Shown here: positions 25,634 to 34,708 of the stretch, piece after piece | How positions within the stretch are numbered: position 1 is the stretch's first letter | Layout of the letters: each line of letters begins with the position of its first letter | NCBI RefSeq assembly: GCF_026652115.1 | Contig: NZ_JAPPSQ010000001.1 | Location: 372,001-436,000, forward strand | Reading direction: 5' to 3' | Source: Algoriphagus sp. PAP.12 | GTDB taxonomy: Bacteria; Bacteroidota; Bacteroidia; Cytophagales; Cyclobacteriaceae | Length of the DNA stretch: 64,000 nucleotides | Made by a program: the position numbers and the translations under genes | Notes under the pieces: generated by a model | What the model was told of the DNA's origin: nothing | The model's input: only the letters and a program-made list of their open reading frames with translations | Databases searched by the model: none

Positions 25634-26158
25634 ATGATCATCTCCGGAGAAAGAGATATTAACCTGGTCACTTGGAATGAGGCTCACTTTCATCAGCTTT
25701 ATCCTTTGGCTAATAACCCAAAAATCGCAATGAATCTGCGGGATAGTTTTCCGCAGCCATATACTATTCATGATGCCCGTCATTGGATAGAACATAATCA
25801 GAAATTTAATCCTCCACACAATTTTGCCATCGAGTTTGAAGGAAAATTGGCGGGATCCATTGGTTGCGATCGAGGAAAGGATGAATTGCGAACCAACATG
25901 GAGCTTGGCTTTTGGGTTGGTGAGCCTTTTTGGGGCAAAGGAATAGCCACGGAGGCTGTAAAGCTATTTACTCAACATCTTTTGGATCGGTTTGATATTC
26001 AAAGAATCTATGCCCAAGTATATGATTTCAATGTGGAATCAATGAATGTACTTGAGAAAGCAGGCTATATTCCAGAAGCCATTTTGAAAAAGGCTTTTAT
26101 AAAAAGAAATGTCGTAGGAGATATTTTCCAATATGTCAAAATCAAGGGAGAATCTTAA
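25634..26158 (+). CDS. GNAT N-acetyltransferase, RimJ/RimL-like
   Basis: 174 residues. Acetyltransf_3 pattern: an N-terminal strand L-V-T-W-N-E, M-E-L-G-F-W-V near 95, the acetyl-CoA-binding region G-K-G-I-A-T-E-A near 107-114, then V-x-D-F-N-V-E-S-M-N-V-L-E-K-A-G-Y, the typical ending of ribosomal-protein or general amine acetyltransferases. The substrate is unknown. The gene is followed by a good terminator and is probably its own unit. Confidence 0.88.
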   Translation: MIISGERDINLVTWNEAHFHQLYPLANNPKIAMNLRDSFPQPYTIHDARHWIEHNQKFNPPHNFAIEFEGKLAGSIGCDRGKDELRTNMELGFWVGEPFWGKGIATEAVKLFTQHLLDRFDIQRIYAQVYDFNVESMNVLEKAGYIPEAILKKAFIKRNVVGDIFQYVKIKGES

Positions 26159-26159
26159 T

Positions 26160-26192
26160 AAAAAAGGTGAGCGTTAAAACTCACCTTTTTTA
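26160..26192. terminator. Bidirectional terminator
   Basis: The arms 26161-26171 and 26180-26190 (GGTGAG with A/T extensions) surround an eight-base loop. T runs follow on both strands. It separates the convergent acetyltransferase and PLP-enzyme genes. Confidence 0.85.
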
Positions 26193-26213
26193 TTATTTCC
26201 AAATTCTTTCTTC

Positions 26214-27455
26214 CTATCCCTCAATCTGGTCCAAAGCCTGGGAAATATCCCAAATCAAATCTTCGAAATGCTCAACACCGATTGACAGGCGAACTAGGTT
26301 ATCAGAAATACCAATTTCCATTCTATCTTTTTCATCCACATCGCTATGAGTCATTGTCGCGGGATGCTCGGCCAATGATTCCGTACTTCCCAAGGAAACT
26401 GCCAATTTGAATAGTTTTAGGCTATCTAGGAAGCGGAATGCCTCTTTTTCTCCTCCTTTTACATCAAATGAAACCATCGCTCCTGCACTAGTCAAATGAC
26501 TTTTGAAAACCTGATATTGGGGGTCGCTTTCTGTCAAATGCCCCAAATAATATACTTTGGAAACTTTTGGGTGGTCTCTCAAAAAATCAGCAACTTTTTC
26601 TGCATTCAATGCCTGCTGACTCATTCTGACTTTGAGAGTCTCCAAACTTCTCATCAATAACCAACCAGTCCAGGGACCAGCCATATTTCCCAAGAAAGTT
26701 CGGAGTCTCCTCACTCTGGCCATCAAATCACTTTTCCCCAAAACTGCTCCAGCAATCAAATCCGAATGTCCACCAATATATTTTGTAGCAGAGTAAACAA
26801 CCAAATCCGCTCCTAGCTCCAATGGGTGTTGCCAAAGTGGCCCCATATAGGTATTATCCACCACTACATAAACGGGGCTTTCAGGAGTACTTAGTTGATT
26901 AGCTACTTTTCTACATAAGGTTAAATCAAAAAGCGCATTTGTCGGGTTTGCAGGCGTTTCAACATAGATAACTTTAACATTTTTTCCTTTCGCAGCAATG
27001 AGTAGCTCCTCCTCAGTCATCGAATTCGTAAATCCAACACCCTTAATTTGGTATTGAGGCAAAAGCTTATTGATAAAATGATCAGTACCACCATATACCG
27101 GTTTGCTATACAACATTCCGTCTCCTGGCCTCAAAAACTCAAGAAGCACAGTAGAAATCGCAGACATCCCACTTTCAAAGACAGCGCATTCATCGGCTTT
27201 ATCCCAAAGGGCAAGTCGCTCTTCCAAGATTTGGAGATCAGGATTATTCAGCCGAGAATAGATCAATCCCGGTTGCTCACCTGGATTCTTTTCTCGCTTT
27301 CCATAGGCCAACTCAAAAAAATCTTTTCCTTCCTGAGCTGATTTAAAGACAAAAGTAGAAGTTTGAAATATGGGGCATTTGACAGCACCTTCTGATAATT
27401 CAGGCTTATAGCCATGGGACATCATCAGACTTTCTGGGGCGAAAGATCTCATCAT
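26214..27455 (-). CDS. Cys/Met-metabolism PLP enzyme (cystathionine gamma-synthase / methionine gamma-lyase family)
   Basis: 413 residues from the ATG at 27455. A TTG eight codons upstream is open but less likely. It is a fold-type I enzyme with Y-S-R-L-N-N-P near 65-71, E-S-G-M-S-A-I near 91-97, V-D-N-T-Y near 195-199 and the PLP lysine in Y-S-A-T-K-Y-I-G-G-H near 214-223. Family members perform gamma-replacement or gamma- or beta-elimination on sulfur amino acids. Motifs do not separate cystathionine synthase, cystathionine lyase and methionine lyase here. There is no methionine-pathway neighbour. Confidence 0.88.
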   Translation of the reverse strand: MMRSFAPESLMMSHGYKPELSEGAVKCPIFQTSTFVFKSAQEGKDFFELAYGKREKNPGEQPGLIYSRLNNPDLQILEERLALWDKADECAVFESGMSAISTVLLEFLRPGDGMLYSKPVYGGTDHFINKLLPQYQIKGVGFTNSMTEEELLIAAKGKNVKVIYVETPANPTNALFDLTLCRKVANQLSTPESPVYVVVDNTYMGPLWQHPLELGADLVVYSATKYIGGHSDLIAGAVLGKSDLMARVRRLRTFLGNMAGPWTGWLLMRSLETLKVRMSQQALNAEKVADFLRDHPKVSKVYYLGHLTESDPQYQVFKSHLTSAGAMVSFDVKGGEKEAFRFLDSLKLFKLAVSLGSTESLAEHPATMTHSDVDEKDRMEIGISDNLVRLSIGVEHFEDLIWDISQALDQIEG

Positions 27456-27672
27456 TATATTTGGGTTTAATTCCCCCAAATGATAGAATATTTTATCAAA
27501 TTTTCAAATTGTTTTACCCAACAATCTTTTGATTGAAAATCAAATTCGAGATCATATTCTGATATATAGAAATATTACGTATATGATTCTTTATAAGCCA
27601 AATAAAATTTTGTTTTGGTCAATTGATTTGGCAATTAAAAATATACTATGCTGTGGAAAATTTTATAAAAAA

Positions 27673-30486
27673 TTATTGAACAATGACCTTTTTGACTACG
27701 CTGCCTTTTTGACCCTCCAGCCGTAGGTAAAATACACCAGCTTTAAGGTTGCTGAATTCTATTTTCTTCTGGCCAGAACGAATATCAGATTGGAGTAAAA
27801 CTTGACCAAATCCATTGATTAAAGAAGCTTCGCTCCATTGATCTAAAAATTCCGCTTCTACTACAAATCGTCCATGAGATGGGTTTGGATAGACTTTTAA
27901 TCCTTCCAGATCAGGGCTAGGCTCTATGCCAGTGATCAAGCTTACTTTGACATTCAAATTACTTTCCGGACCATCATCACAGGAGTTTTGACTCTTTACC
28001 TGAAGTACATAATCTCCTTCCTCTTCCCAAACAACTTGAATGGAAGAGGTTCCTTGACCAGAAATGATAGTCCCTCCACCACTGAGCATCCATTGATAAC
28101 CGATGCCTTCTTCCATTACTACTGAATAAACCTGCTCCCCAAATGCAACTAAAGATTCACCTTCAATTTCACTAGGTTGAGATGGAAGTGGAGTGATTGT
28201 TATTGGTAAAGAAATAGTCTCAGATTTACCGCAAGAATTTTCGGGAGTTACAGTAATAATACCTGAACCAGAAGTATTCCAAATGACTGTCATGTTTGCA
28301 GTACCTTGGCCATCTATTATTTCTCCACCATCTATTGTCCAAGAATAGCTAACCCCTTCCAGTTCAGGCATGGTATAAGTTTCCTCATTCCCCTGACAAA
28401 CAATTCCATTTCCAGCAATAACTTCCTCCGGAGCAGGCATATCAGAAACAATTACCTCGATATAGGAGGTTTCTCCAGCCCCACAAAAATTTCTTCTATC
28501 TACAAAAACACCCCTTCGACCTACATCCTTCCAGTTTACCTCAATGGTATTCGTTCCCTGACCAGAAATAATATCCCCACCATCTACTCTCCAATTCAAT
28601 TGCGTACCTGGAATTATGCCATCTGTTATGCTATATTTTTGAATCTCTAGACAGGACTGAGTTAAACCACTAATTTCGCTCAACACTCCTTCTGCTGGAT
28701 TACAATTGTAAACAAGAATGCTTCCGTCATTCCCCGCGGCATATGCCATAGTAGGCGAAGTGGCGCTTACAGAGACCAAATCCCGGCTAGTACCACTTTC
28801 AATTTGAGTCCAAGAATTACCCCCATCTTTCGTTACTAAAGTAATTCCCCCTACTCCTGATACGAAACCATATTTTTCATCAAAAAAATCGACTGATAAT
28901 AAATCTTGAGCAGTCCCAGAATCAATAACTTCAAAAGACTTAGCCATATCGTCTGTTTTGACGATAATTCCATTATCTCCAACCATTACAGCACTAAAGC
29001 CACTCACCTTAGCTAAAGCATTGAAATTTTCGCTTGTTAAGCTTTCAACTTTTTCCCAATTGGTACCACCATATGAGTATAGTATCTCACCATTCGAACC
29101 AATAGCTATGCCTTCTGCATAATCAAAAAACATTAAATCCTTCAGATCATTTGGGGTAGCACTATCTATGTTCAAATCCCATGTAACACCTGAATCTGAG
29201 GATCTAGTGATAAAACCTCCTGTTCCAGCCAAATAAAGAACAGATGGAGCAAAAAGATAAAAACCGTCCACCCTTTCATTGGTATTAATACTAAAATCAC
29301 CCCAGTCCACTCCCGAATTACTGGTTCTATAAATTTTTCCAGCAGGTCCGGAAACATAACCAAAGCTGGTATTCCAAAAATCAATTGCAGCAATATCAAT
29401 TTCTTCAGGGATTGGTCGACTTACAAAAGACTGTCCATAATTTGTAGTAATAAGAAACTGGCCTTTTTGACCTGCTACGAAACCAATTCTATCACTTTTA
29501 AAATCAATTGCGGAAAAATCATTTCTATATCCAGCCAGCTTCTGCGAAAACGAAGAGCCAGCATTTGATGAAGAAATACCATAACCATCAACCCCAACTC
29601 CGAAAACTTGATTTGTTTGGCCAACAAAACTTATTTCTCTTAAGCCTCGAGAGTTTGTAGCACCAAGATTTATTTTCGAAAAACTTACCCCAGCATTTCC
29701 TGACTTTATTATTGTTGCTGTTTCTCCTGCTGCTACTAGAATTGAGGAGTTCAATTTCGAAAGAGAAAGTGAATTGAGATCACTAACAACCCCAGTTACC
29801 AAACTTTGCCAAGTCTCACCTCCATCTACTGTCTTAATTGCAATCCCACCTTCACCCACCGCATAACCAATCAAATCGGATGAAAATTGGATATCATTTA
29901 AGTCTGTACTAATTCCCGAATTCAGCTTTTCCCAGGTATCCCCTCCATTATAACTTCTCAGGATAGTTCCTTTTTCTCCAGAAGAATAAACCGTGTCTTG
30001 ATTGAGGAAATTAATTGAATTTAAGCCCTCATTTACACCACTTTCAACTTTTTGCCAAGAACTCCCATCATCAATCGATTGATAGATATCACCACTTTTA
30101 CCTACCATTAGCCACTTGGCATTTCCGTTATAAGCGATATCCTTCCAATTAAAATCACCGCTAAGAGAAATAGAATTCCAAGAAGCCCCTCCATCCTGAG
30201 TTTGCAGAATTAAAGAATTCTCTCCAACTGCAATTCCTGAATCGGCATCTTCAAATTGTAGTCCCTGAATTCTTCCTTCAAATTCAATTGGTAACTCTTG
30301 CCAGCTTTGGCCATAGTCCGATGTCTTAATGAGGAGGTTTTCACCTCCAGCAAAAGCGACACTGTCATTGACCCAAACTATAGCTTCTAAATCCAAGCCC
30401 CAGCTTTGAAGACGCGTCCAAGTTTGTCCAAATGTTCCTAAGGGGATCAAAAAGAAAAGGCTAAAAAGAATCGAAAGCTTTCGCAT
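27673..30486 (-). CDS. Large secreted Ycf48-like/BNR-repeat protein with PKD-like domains and T9SS sorting domain
   Basis: 937 residues from the ATG at 30486, where a proper signal peptide begins (basic M-R-K, a Leu/Phe-rich core, cleavage near T-F-G-Q); an upstream ATG lacks one. Residues 22-595 consist of many repeats around D-x-G-x-S-W and G-x-x-G-x-I/L, the Ycf48/sialidase-type propeller pattern. Residues 600-855 hold three Ig/PKD-like repeats, each with an I-x-x-G-Q-G-T segment. Residues 860-937 begin V-Y-P-N-P-S-H-G-R-F and match the type A C-terminal domain that directs proteins through the type IX system to the cell surface. No catalytic residues are recognised. A surface adhesin or binding protein is plausible. 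Confidence 0.85.
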   Translation of the reverse strand: MRKLSILFSLFFLIPLGTFGQTWTRLQSWGLDLEAIVWVNDSVAFAGGENLLIKTSDYGQSWQELPIEFEGRIQGLQFEDADSGIAVGENSLILQTQDGGASWNSISLSGDFNWKDIAYNGNAKWLMVGKSGDIYQSIDDGSSWQKVESGVNEGLNSINFLNQDTVYSSGEKGTILRSYNGGDTWEKLNSGISTDLNDIQFSSDLIGYAVGEGGIAIKTVDGGETWQSLVTGVVSDLNSLSLSKLNSSILVAAGETATIIKSGNAGVSFSKINLGATNSRGLREISFVGQTNQVFGVGVDGYGISSSNAGSSFSQKLAGYRNDFSAIDFKSDRIGFVAGQKGQFLITTNYGQSFVSRPIPEEIDIAAIDFWNTSFGYVSGPAGKIYRTSNSGVDWGDFSINTNERVDGFYLFAPSVLYLAGTGGFITRSSDSGVTWDLNIDSATPNDLKDLMFFDYAEGIAIGSNGEILYSYGGTNWEKVESLTSENFNALAKVSGFSAVMVGDNGIIVKTDDMAKSFEVIDSGTAQDLLSVDFFDEKYGFVSGVGGITLVTKDGGNSWTQIESGTSRDLVSVSATSPTMAYAAGNDGSILVYNCNPAEGVLSEISGLTQSCLEIQKYSITDGIIPGTQLNWRVDGGDIISGQGTNTIEVNWKDVGRRGVFVDRRNFCGAGETSYIEVIVSDMPAPEEVIAGNGIVCQGNEETYTMPELEGVSYSWTIDGGEIIDGQGTANMTVIWNTSGSGIITVTPENSCGKSETISLPITITPLPSQPSEIEGESLVAFGEQVYSVVMEEGIGYQWMLSGGGTIISGQGTSSIQVVWEEEGDYVLQVKSQNSCDDGPESNLNVKVSLITGIEPSPDLEGLKVYPNPSHGRFVVEAEFLDQWSEASLINGFGQVLLQSDIRSGQKKIEFSNLKAGVFYLRLEGQKGSVVKKVIVQ

Positions 30487-30628
30487 GAGATGTTTTGTAG
30501 ATAAACAAAAATAAGTCATTTCCCTTCTTCTCAAAGAATTAAAGAAGGTCCCATGGAAAATCTAAAAGCATACAATTCTTCCTTCATGAAAAATTGGGTA
30601 ATTTTATCCTAATCAACCAAGCCCTCTT

Positions 30629-31279
30629 ATGAAACGGTTAACAATTCTTGCTCTTCTACCTATTTTATTTTCTTGCGGATCTGGAGAAAGGGTTTCCAAG
30701 GAAGTTTTTGAAGAAGTCAATAACTCGATGGAGGTAAAGAAACTTAGTGATGCCGAAATCCTGGCTTCAGCATTAGAATGGGGAGACAGCATAAGTGCAA
30801 AAGCTCAAGCTGAACTTATTTCCAACCTCCAAAAAGCAATTGAAGAAAAGGGAATTCCAGGTGCCGTAGAATTTTGTAGCACTGAAGCAATGTCAATAAA
30901 AGAAACCTTAGGATCTGAGTATGGAGTTACTATCAAACGTGTTTCTAATGCATATCGAAATCCAAATGACAAACCTGACGAGATGGAAAGTAGAATTTTG
31001 GAGACATACGATTACGATGTAGAAAATCAGATCAAGCCAACTCCAAATATTCAATCTATAGATGGAGGTAAGATATTATTATATAGTAAGGCCATTGTCA
31101 TACCCGGAGGCCTTTGTTTAAACTGTCACGGAGAGCCCAATAAGGAGATCAATTCGGAGACTCTTACCAAAATAGACTCAATCTATCCCAATGATTTGGC
31201 GAAGAACCATAAAGTGGGAGATTTAAGAGGAATGTGGGCAATCTATATTCCTAAAAGTGTAGTGGTGAAGAAATTGTGA
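30629..31279 (+). CDS. DUF3365 (Tll0287-like) monoheme lipoprotein
   Basis: 216 residues. Signal peptide with lipobox L-F-S-C (Cys16). One c-type heme motif C163-x-x-C166-H167 lies in L-C-L-N-C-H-G-E-P. The fold elements A-V-E-F-C near 79-83 and N-P-N-D-K-P near 111-116 are typical of the DUF3365/Tll0287-like heme domain, which resembles a PAS-type sensor with bound heme. Its role may be redox sensing or electron transfer in the periplasm. It is divergent from the T9SS protein and 262 bases upstream of the SusC gene, but a functional link is not shown. Confidence 0.85.
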   Translation: MKRLTILALLPILFSCGSGERVSKEVFEEVNNSMEVKKLSDAEILASALEWGDSISAKAQAELISNLQKAIEEKGIPGAVEFCSTEAMSIKETLGSEYGVTIKRVSNAYRNPNDKPDEMESRILETYDYDVENQIKPTPNIQSIDGGKILLYSKAIVIPGGLCLNCHGEPNKEINSETLTKIDSIYPNDLAKNHKVGDLRGMWAIYIPKSVVVKKL

Positions 31280-31280
31280 T

Positions 31281-31317
31281 TTTTTGTACGTTTTCGATAC
31301 ATAATCTTGTACAAAAA
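31281..31317 (+). other. Inverted repeat in the 262-base leader before susC
   Basis: Bases 31281-31289 (T5 then GTAC) are complementary to 31309-31317 (GTAC then A5) around a 19-base spacer, starting two bases after the DUF3365 stop. It may be a weak terminator of that gene or a binding site. The rest of the gap up to 31541 shows no gene, no exact TAnnTTTG element and no tRNA. Confidence 0.2.
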
Positions 31318-31541
31318 CTGCCTATCCAAATAAAGGAGGGAACATTAGGACTTTTACCCTAGACCCCGTCATCTCATCATATCAAAAATGCATTTGATCA
31401 AAAATTGGCTATTTTTTTCCAAATTTTTCTAAATAATGACAAAATACAGTCAGCTTCTGTTAAGATTCAGCAAGACTTTTAAGTCAAAAAAATAGACGTT
31501 TAGGGGTTAAATAAATCAATTACTAACCCAAAAGCCTGTCT

Positions 31542-34500
31542 ATGAGGAATCTCGACAAACTTAAGCTGTTTGGCTTAACCTTTTTGCTATGTCTTGGCAC
31601 GATGGCCGCGACAATGGCCCAGACCCGGGAGGTGTCTGGAGTAGTTATTTCAGGGGAAGATAATTTCCCACTTCCAGGAGTATCCATCCTGGTCAAAGGT
31701 ACCACTACAGGTACTGTAACGGATGTCGATGGTAATTTTAATATTACTGTCAATACTGACAATCCAGTTTTAGTCTTTTCTTTTATCGGATTTATGACCC
31801 AAGAAGTCGAAGTAGGTGCCAGAACTACTTTAGACATTACCTTGGCACCCGACACCAAATCTTTGGAAGAGGTCGTTGTGGTAGGTTATGGTGAACAGAA
31901 AAAAGAAACCATTACTGGATCAGTAGCAACGGTGAAAGGTAAAGAGCTGACCAAATCTCCAGCAATGAACCTTTCTAACTCAATCGCGGGTCGTATGGCC
32001 GGGGTTGTTGCTGTGAACCGTAGCGGTGAACCAGGATATGATGATTCTGGAATCCGTATTCGCGGTAGCAACACCTTAGGAAACAACGATGCATTGGTGG
32101 TAATCGACGGAATCCCTGCAAGAGCGGGTGGCCTTTCTCGATTAAATCCAAATGACATCGAAAGCATCTCCGTATTGAAAGATGCTTCTGCAGCGATTTA
32201 TGGTTCACGTGCAGCAAATGGTGTAATCCTTGTTACCACCAAAAGAGGTAGCACTGGAAAACCAGAATTGACTTTCCAGATGAACCAAGGTTGGGCACAA
32301 CCAACCGTAATCCCTAAGTTGGCAAATGCCTCTCAGTATGCTGAGATGTTAAATGATTTGGATATCTACGCTCTACCAGTTAATGAGTGGGATGCAGCAA
32401 ACCAGGCTTACAAGCAATCAGGAGTTTATACTAGACCTGACGGCCAAGTAAGAAATGCCCCTTACACACCTGAAGAATTAGAACTTTATAAGAATGGTTC
32501 TGATCCATGGTTCTATCCAAACACCGATTGGTATGGAGAAACATTGAAAACTTGGTCTCCACAGAGCAGATACAACCTTCAGTTGGTAGGTGGTAGTGAA
32601 AACGTGAAGTATTTGACTTCCTTGGGTTACCAAAACCAAGATGCATACTATAAGAATGCTGCAACTGGTTATAAGCAGTATGACTTTAGAATAAACTTGG
32701 ATGCTAACATCAACGAATATGTGAAAGTCGGATTAGGTATTTTGGCAAGAGAAGAATATAGATTCTTCCCTACCAGAGGCGCCGGAGCAATTTTCCGTAT
32801 GCAAATGAGAGGTAAGCCAAATCAGCCTGCATATTGGCCAAATGGTCTTCCAGGACCAGATATCGAAAATGGTGAAAACCCTGTAGTTATCACAACTAAC
32901 GCTACTGGATATGATCGAGATAAAAGAGATTATATCCAAACAACAGGTAACCTCGAGATAAAAATTCCTGGAGTAGAAGGCTTGAAATTCACTGGTACCG
33001 CTGCGATTGATAAGTATATCAGATATACTAAAAGATGGCAGATTCCTTGGACTCTATATGAGTTAGGAAATGGATTCGAAGCAGATGGTGTAACCCCTGT
33101 TTTAGTAGGTAACCAAAGAGGTCCATCTGAACCACAATTGAATGAGTATACGAGTCAACAATTGAATATCCTTTTGGGAGGTGTGTTCAACTATGACAAG
33201 ACTATTAATGAAGATCATACCATCAACATAGTGGCGGGTGTTAACCGCGAAACTATTGAAGGAAATGATTTCAGTGCTTACAGAAGATTCTTTATCTCTA
33301 CAGCGATTGATCAAATGTTTGCAGGTGGTGATTTGCAGAAGGACAATGGTGGTGGAGCATTCAACAGAGCTCGATTGAACTACTTTGGTAGAGTTGCTTA
33401 TAACTACAAAGAGAAATATCTGGCAGAATTCCTTTGGAGATATGATGGTTCTTACATCTTCCCTGAGGATACTCGATTTGGTTTCTTCCCGGGCTTGATG
33501 TTGGGTTGGGTTGCGTCTGAGGAAGGTTTCTGGAAGAACTCAGGCATAGGCCAAACTTTTGATTTCTTTAAAATCAGAGGTTCTTGGGGTCAGCTAGGTA
33601 ACGATCAAATCGGTGAATTCCAGTATTTGTCTACCTATGGATTCAGCTCTTATATTATAGGAGGGGCAGAAACCAAGACCCTATATGAAACAAGAATCCC
33701 TAACAGAGCTATTACTTGGGAAGTTGCAAACAACTCCAACTTAGGTTTTGAAGGTCAGTTCAAACAAGGTAAAATCTTTTTCGAGTTTGACCTTTTCTAC
33801 AATAAGAGAACAAATATCTTGTGGCAAAGAAATGCCTCAATTCCTCAAAGTACAGGTCTTTCACTACCTGCCGAAAACATCGGTGAAGTGGAAAACAAAG
33901 GTTTCGATTTGAATCTAGGCTACCGTGGTGGCAAAGGAGAATTCCAGTATTCTATCAGTGCAAATGGTGGATATGCGAAAAACCAAATCTTGTTCTGGGA
34001 TGAATCTCCGGGAGCTCCAGATTGGCAAAAATCTACCGGTTCTCCAATGAATACATTCTTAGTATATCAATATGACGGGGTATTTAGAGATCAGCAGGAA
34101 ATTGATGCCGAAACTTTGGACTATTCTGCTGTAACTGGTAACCTAAGACCAGGTGACATGAGATACAAGGATTATGATGGAGATGGAAAAATCACTCCTG
34201 ATGACCGAGTAAGAATGGATCAAAACAATATTCCTACGTTCCAAGGTGGATTGAACTTCAATGCAAACTGGAAAGGATTCGACTTATCTATCTTATTCCA
34301 AGGTGCACTAGGGGCAAGACAATATGTAAGTGCTGGTGAATCTGGAAATATCGGTAACTATTTGTTGGATTTCTATGAAAACAGATGGACTATCGACAAT
34401 CCAAGTTCTACTGATCCTAGAATTGCAAACAGATCTGATCAGTGGTATTCTAATGGAAACACCTATTGGTTTAGAAAAACAGACTATTTGAGATTGAAAA

Positions 34501-34697
34501 ACCTGGAAATTGGATATAACCTTCCAGCACATATCACTCAAAAGGTGGGAATCCAAAATGCAAGATTCTATGTAAACGGATTGAATTTGATCACTTGGGA
34601 TAAGCTAAAAGTGTATGATCCAGAAAGTAGTAATTCTACTGGACAGTATTATCCTCAAGCGAGAGTAATCAACACTGGTCTTTCTGTTTCATTCTAA
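31542..34697 (+). CDS. SusC/RagA-family TonB-dependent outer-membrane transporter
   Basis: 1051 residues. The signal peptide ends at T-M-A-Q near residue 27. A carboxypeptidase-D-like beta-sandwich (about 28-108) is followed by the SusC linker L-E-E-V-V-V-V-G-Y-G with the TonB-box region, then the plug (about 125-235, R-I-R-G-S-N-T-L, V-I-D-G-I-P, L-K-D-A-S-A-A-I-Y-G-S-R-A-A-N-G-V) and a 22-strand-type barrel ending in V-S-F. It should import an oligomeric ligand together with the SusD protein that follows after 11 bases. No sigma/anti-sigma or hybrid two-component regulator flanks the pair, so the inducer is not suggested by context. Confidence 0.95.
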   Translation: MRNLDKLKLFGLTFLLCLGTMAATMAQTREVSGVVISGEDNFPLPGVSILVKGTTTGTVTDVDGNFNITVNTDNPVLVFSFIGFMTQEVEVGARTTLDITLAPDTKSLEEVVVVGYGEQKKETITGSVATVKGKELTKSPAMNLSNSIAGRMAGVVAVNRSGEPGYDDSGIRIRGSNTLGNNDALVVIDGIPARAGGLSRLNPNDIESISVLKDASAAIYGSRAANGVILVTTKRGSTGKPELTFQMNQGWAQPTVIPKLANASQYAEMLNDLDIYALPVNEWDAANQAYKQSGVYTRPDGQVRNAPYTPEELELYKNGSDPWFYPNTDWYGETLKTWSPQSRYNLQLVGGSENVKYLTSLGYQNQDAYYKNAATGYKQYDFRINLDANINEYVKVGLGILAREEYRFFPTRGAGAIFRMQMRGKPNQPAYWPNGLPGPDIENGENPVVITTNATGYDRDKRDYIQTTGNLEIKIPGVEGLKFTGTAAIDKYIRYTKRWQIPWTLYELGNGFEADGVTPVLVGNQRGPSEPQLNEYTSQQLNILLGGVFNYDKTINEDHTINIVAGVNRETIEGNDFSAYRRFFISTAIDQMFAGGDLQKDNGGGAFNRARLNYFGRVAYNYKEKYLAEFLWRYDGSYIFPEDTRFGFFPGLMLGWVASEEGFWKNSGIGQTFDFFKIRGSWGQLGNDQIGEFQYLSTYGFSSYIIGGAETKTLYETRIPNRAITWEVANNSNLGFEGQFKQGKIFFEFDLFYNKRTNILWQRNASIPQSTGLSLPAENIGEVENKGFDLNLGYRGGKGEFQYSISANGGYAKNQILFWDESPGAPDWQKSTGSPMNTFLVYQYDGVFRDQQEIDAETLDYSAVTGNLRPGDMRYKDYDGDGKITPDDRVRMDQNNIPTFQGGLNFNANWKGFDLSILFQGALGARQYVSAGESGNIGNYLLDFYENRWTIDNPSSTDPRIANRSDQWYSNGNTYWFRKTDYLRLKNLEIGYNLPAHITQKVGIQNARFYVNGLNLITWDKLKVYDPESSNSTGQYYPQARVINTGLSVSF

Positions 34698-34708
34698 AAA
34701 TTGATAAC

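Noticed and set aside
27480-27672. AT-rich gap searched for a small gene or RNA
   Set aside because: No frame with a credible start, no hairpin with a T run and no tRNA-like fold was seen.
31436-31495. 19-codon frame upstream of susC as a leader peptide
   Set aside because: No ribosome site, no run of regulatory codons and no paired attenuator hairpins.
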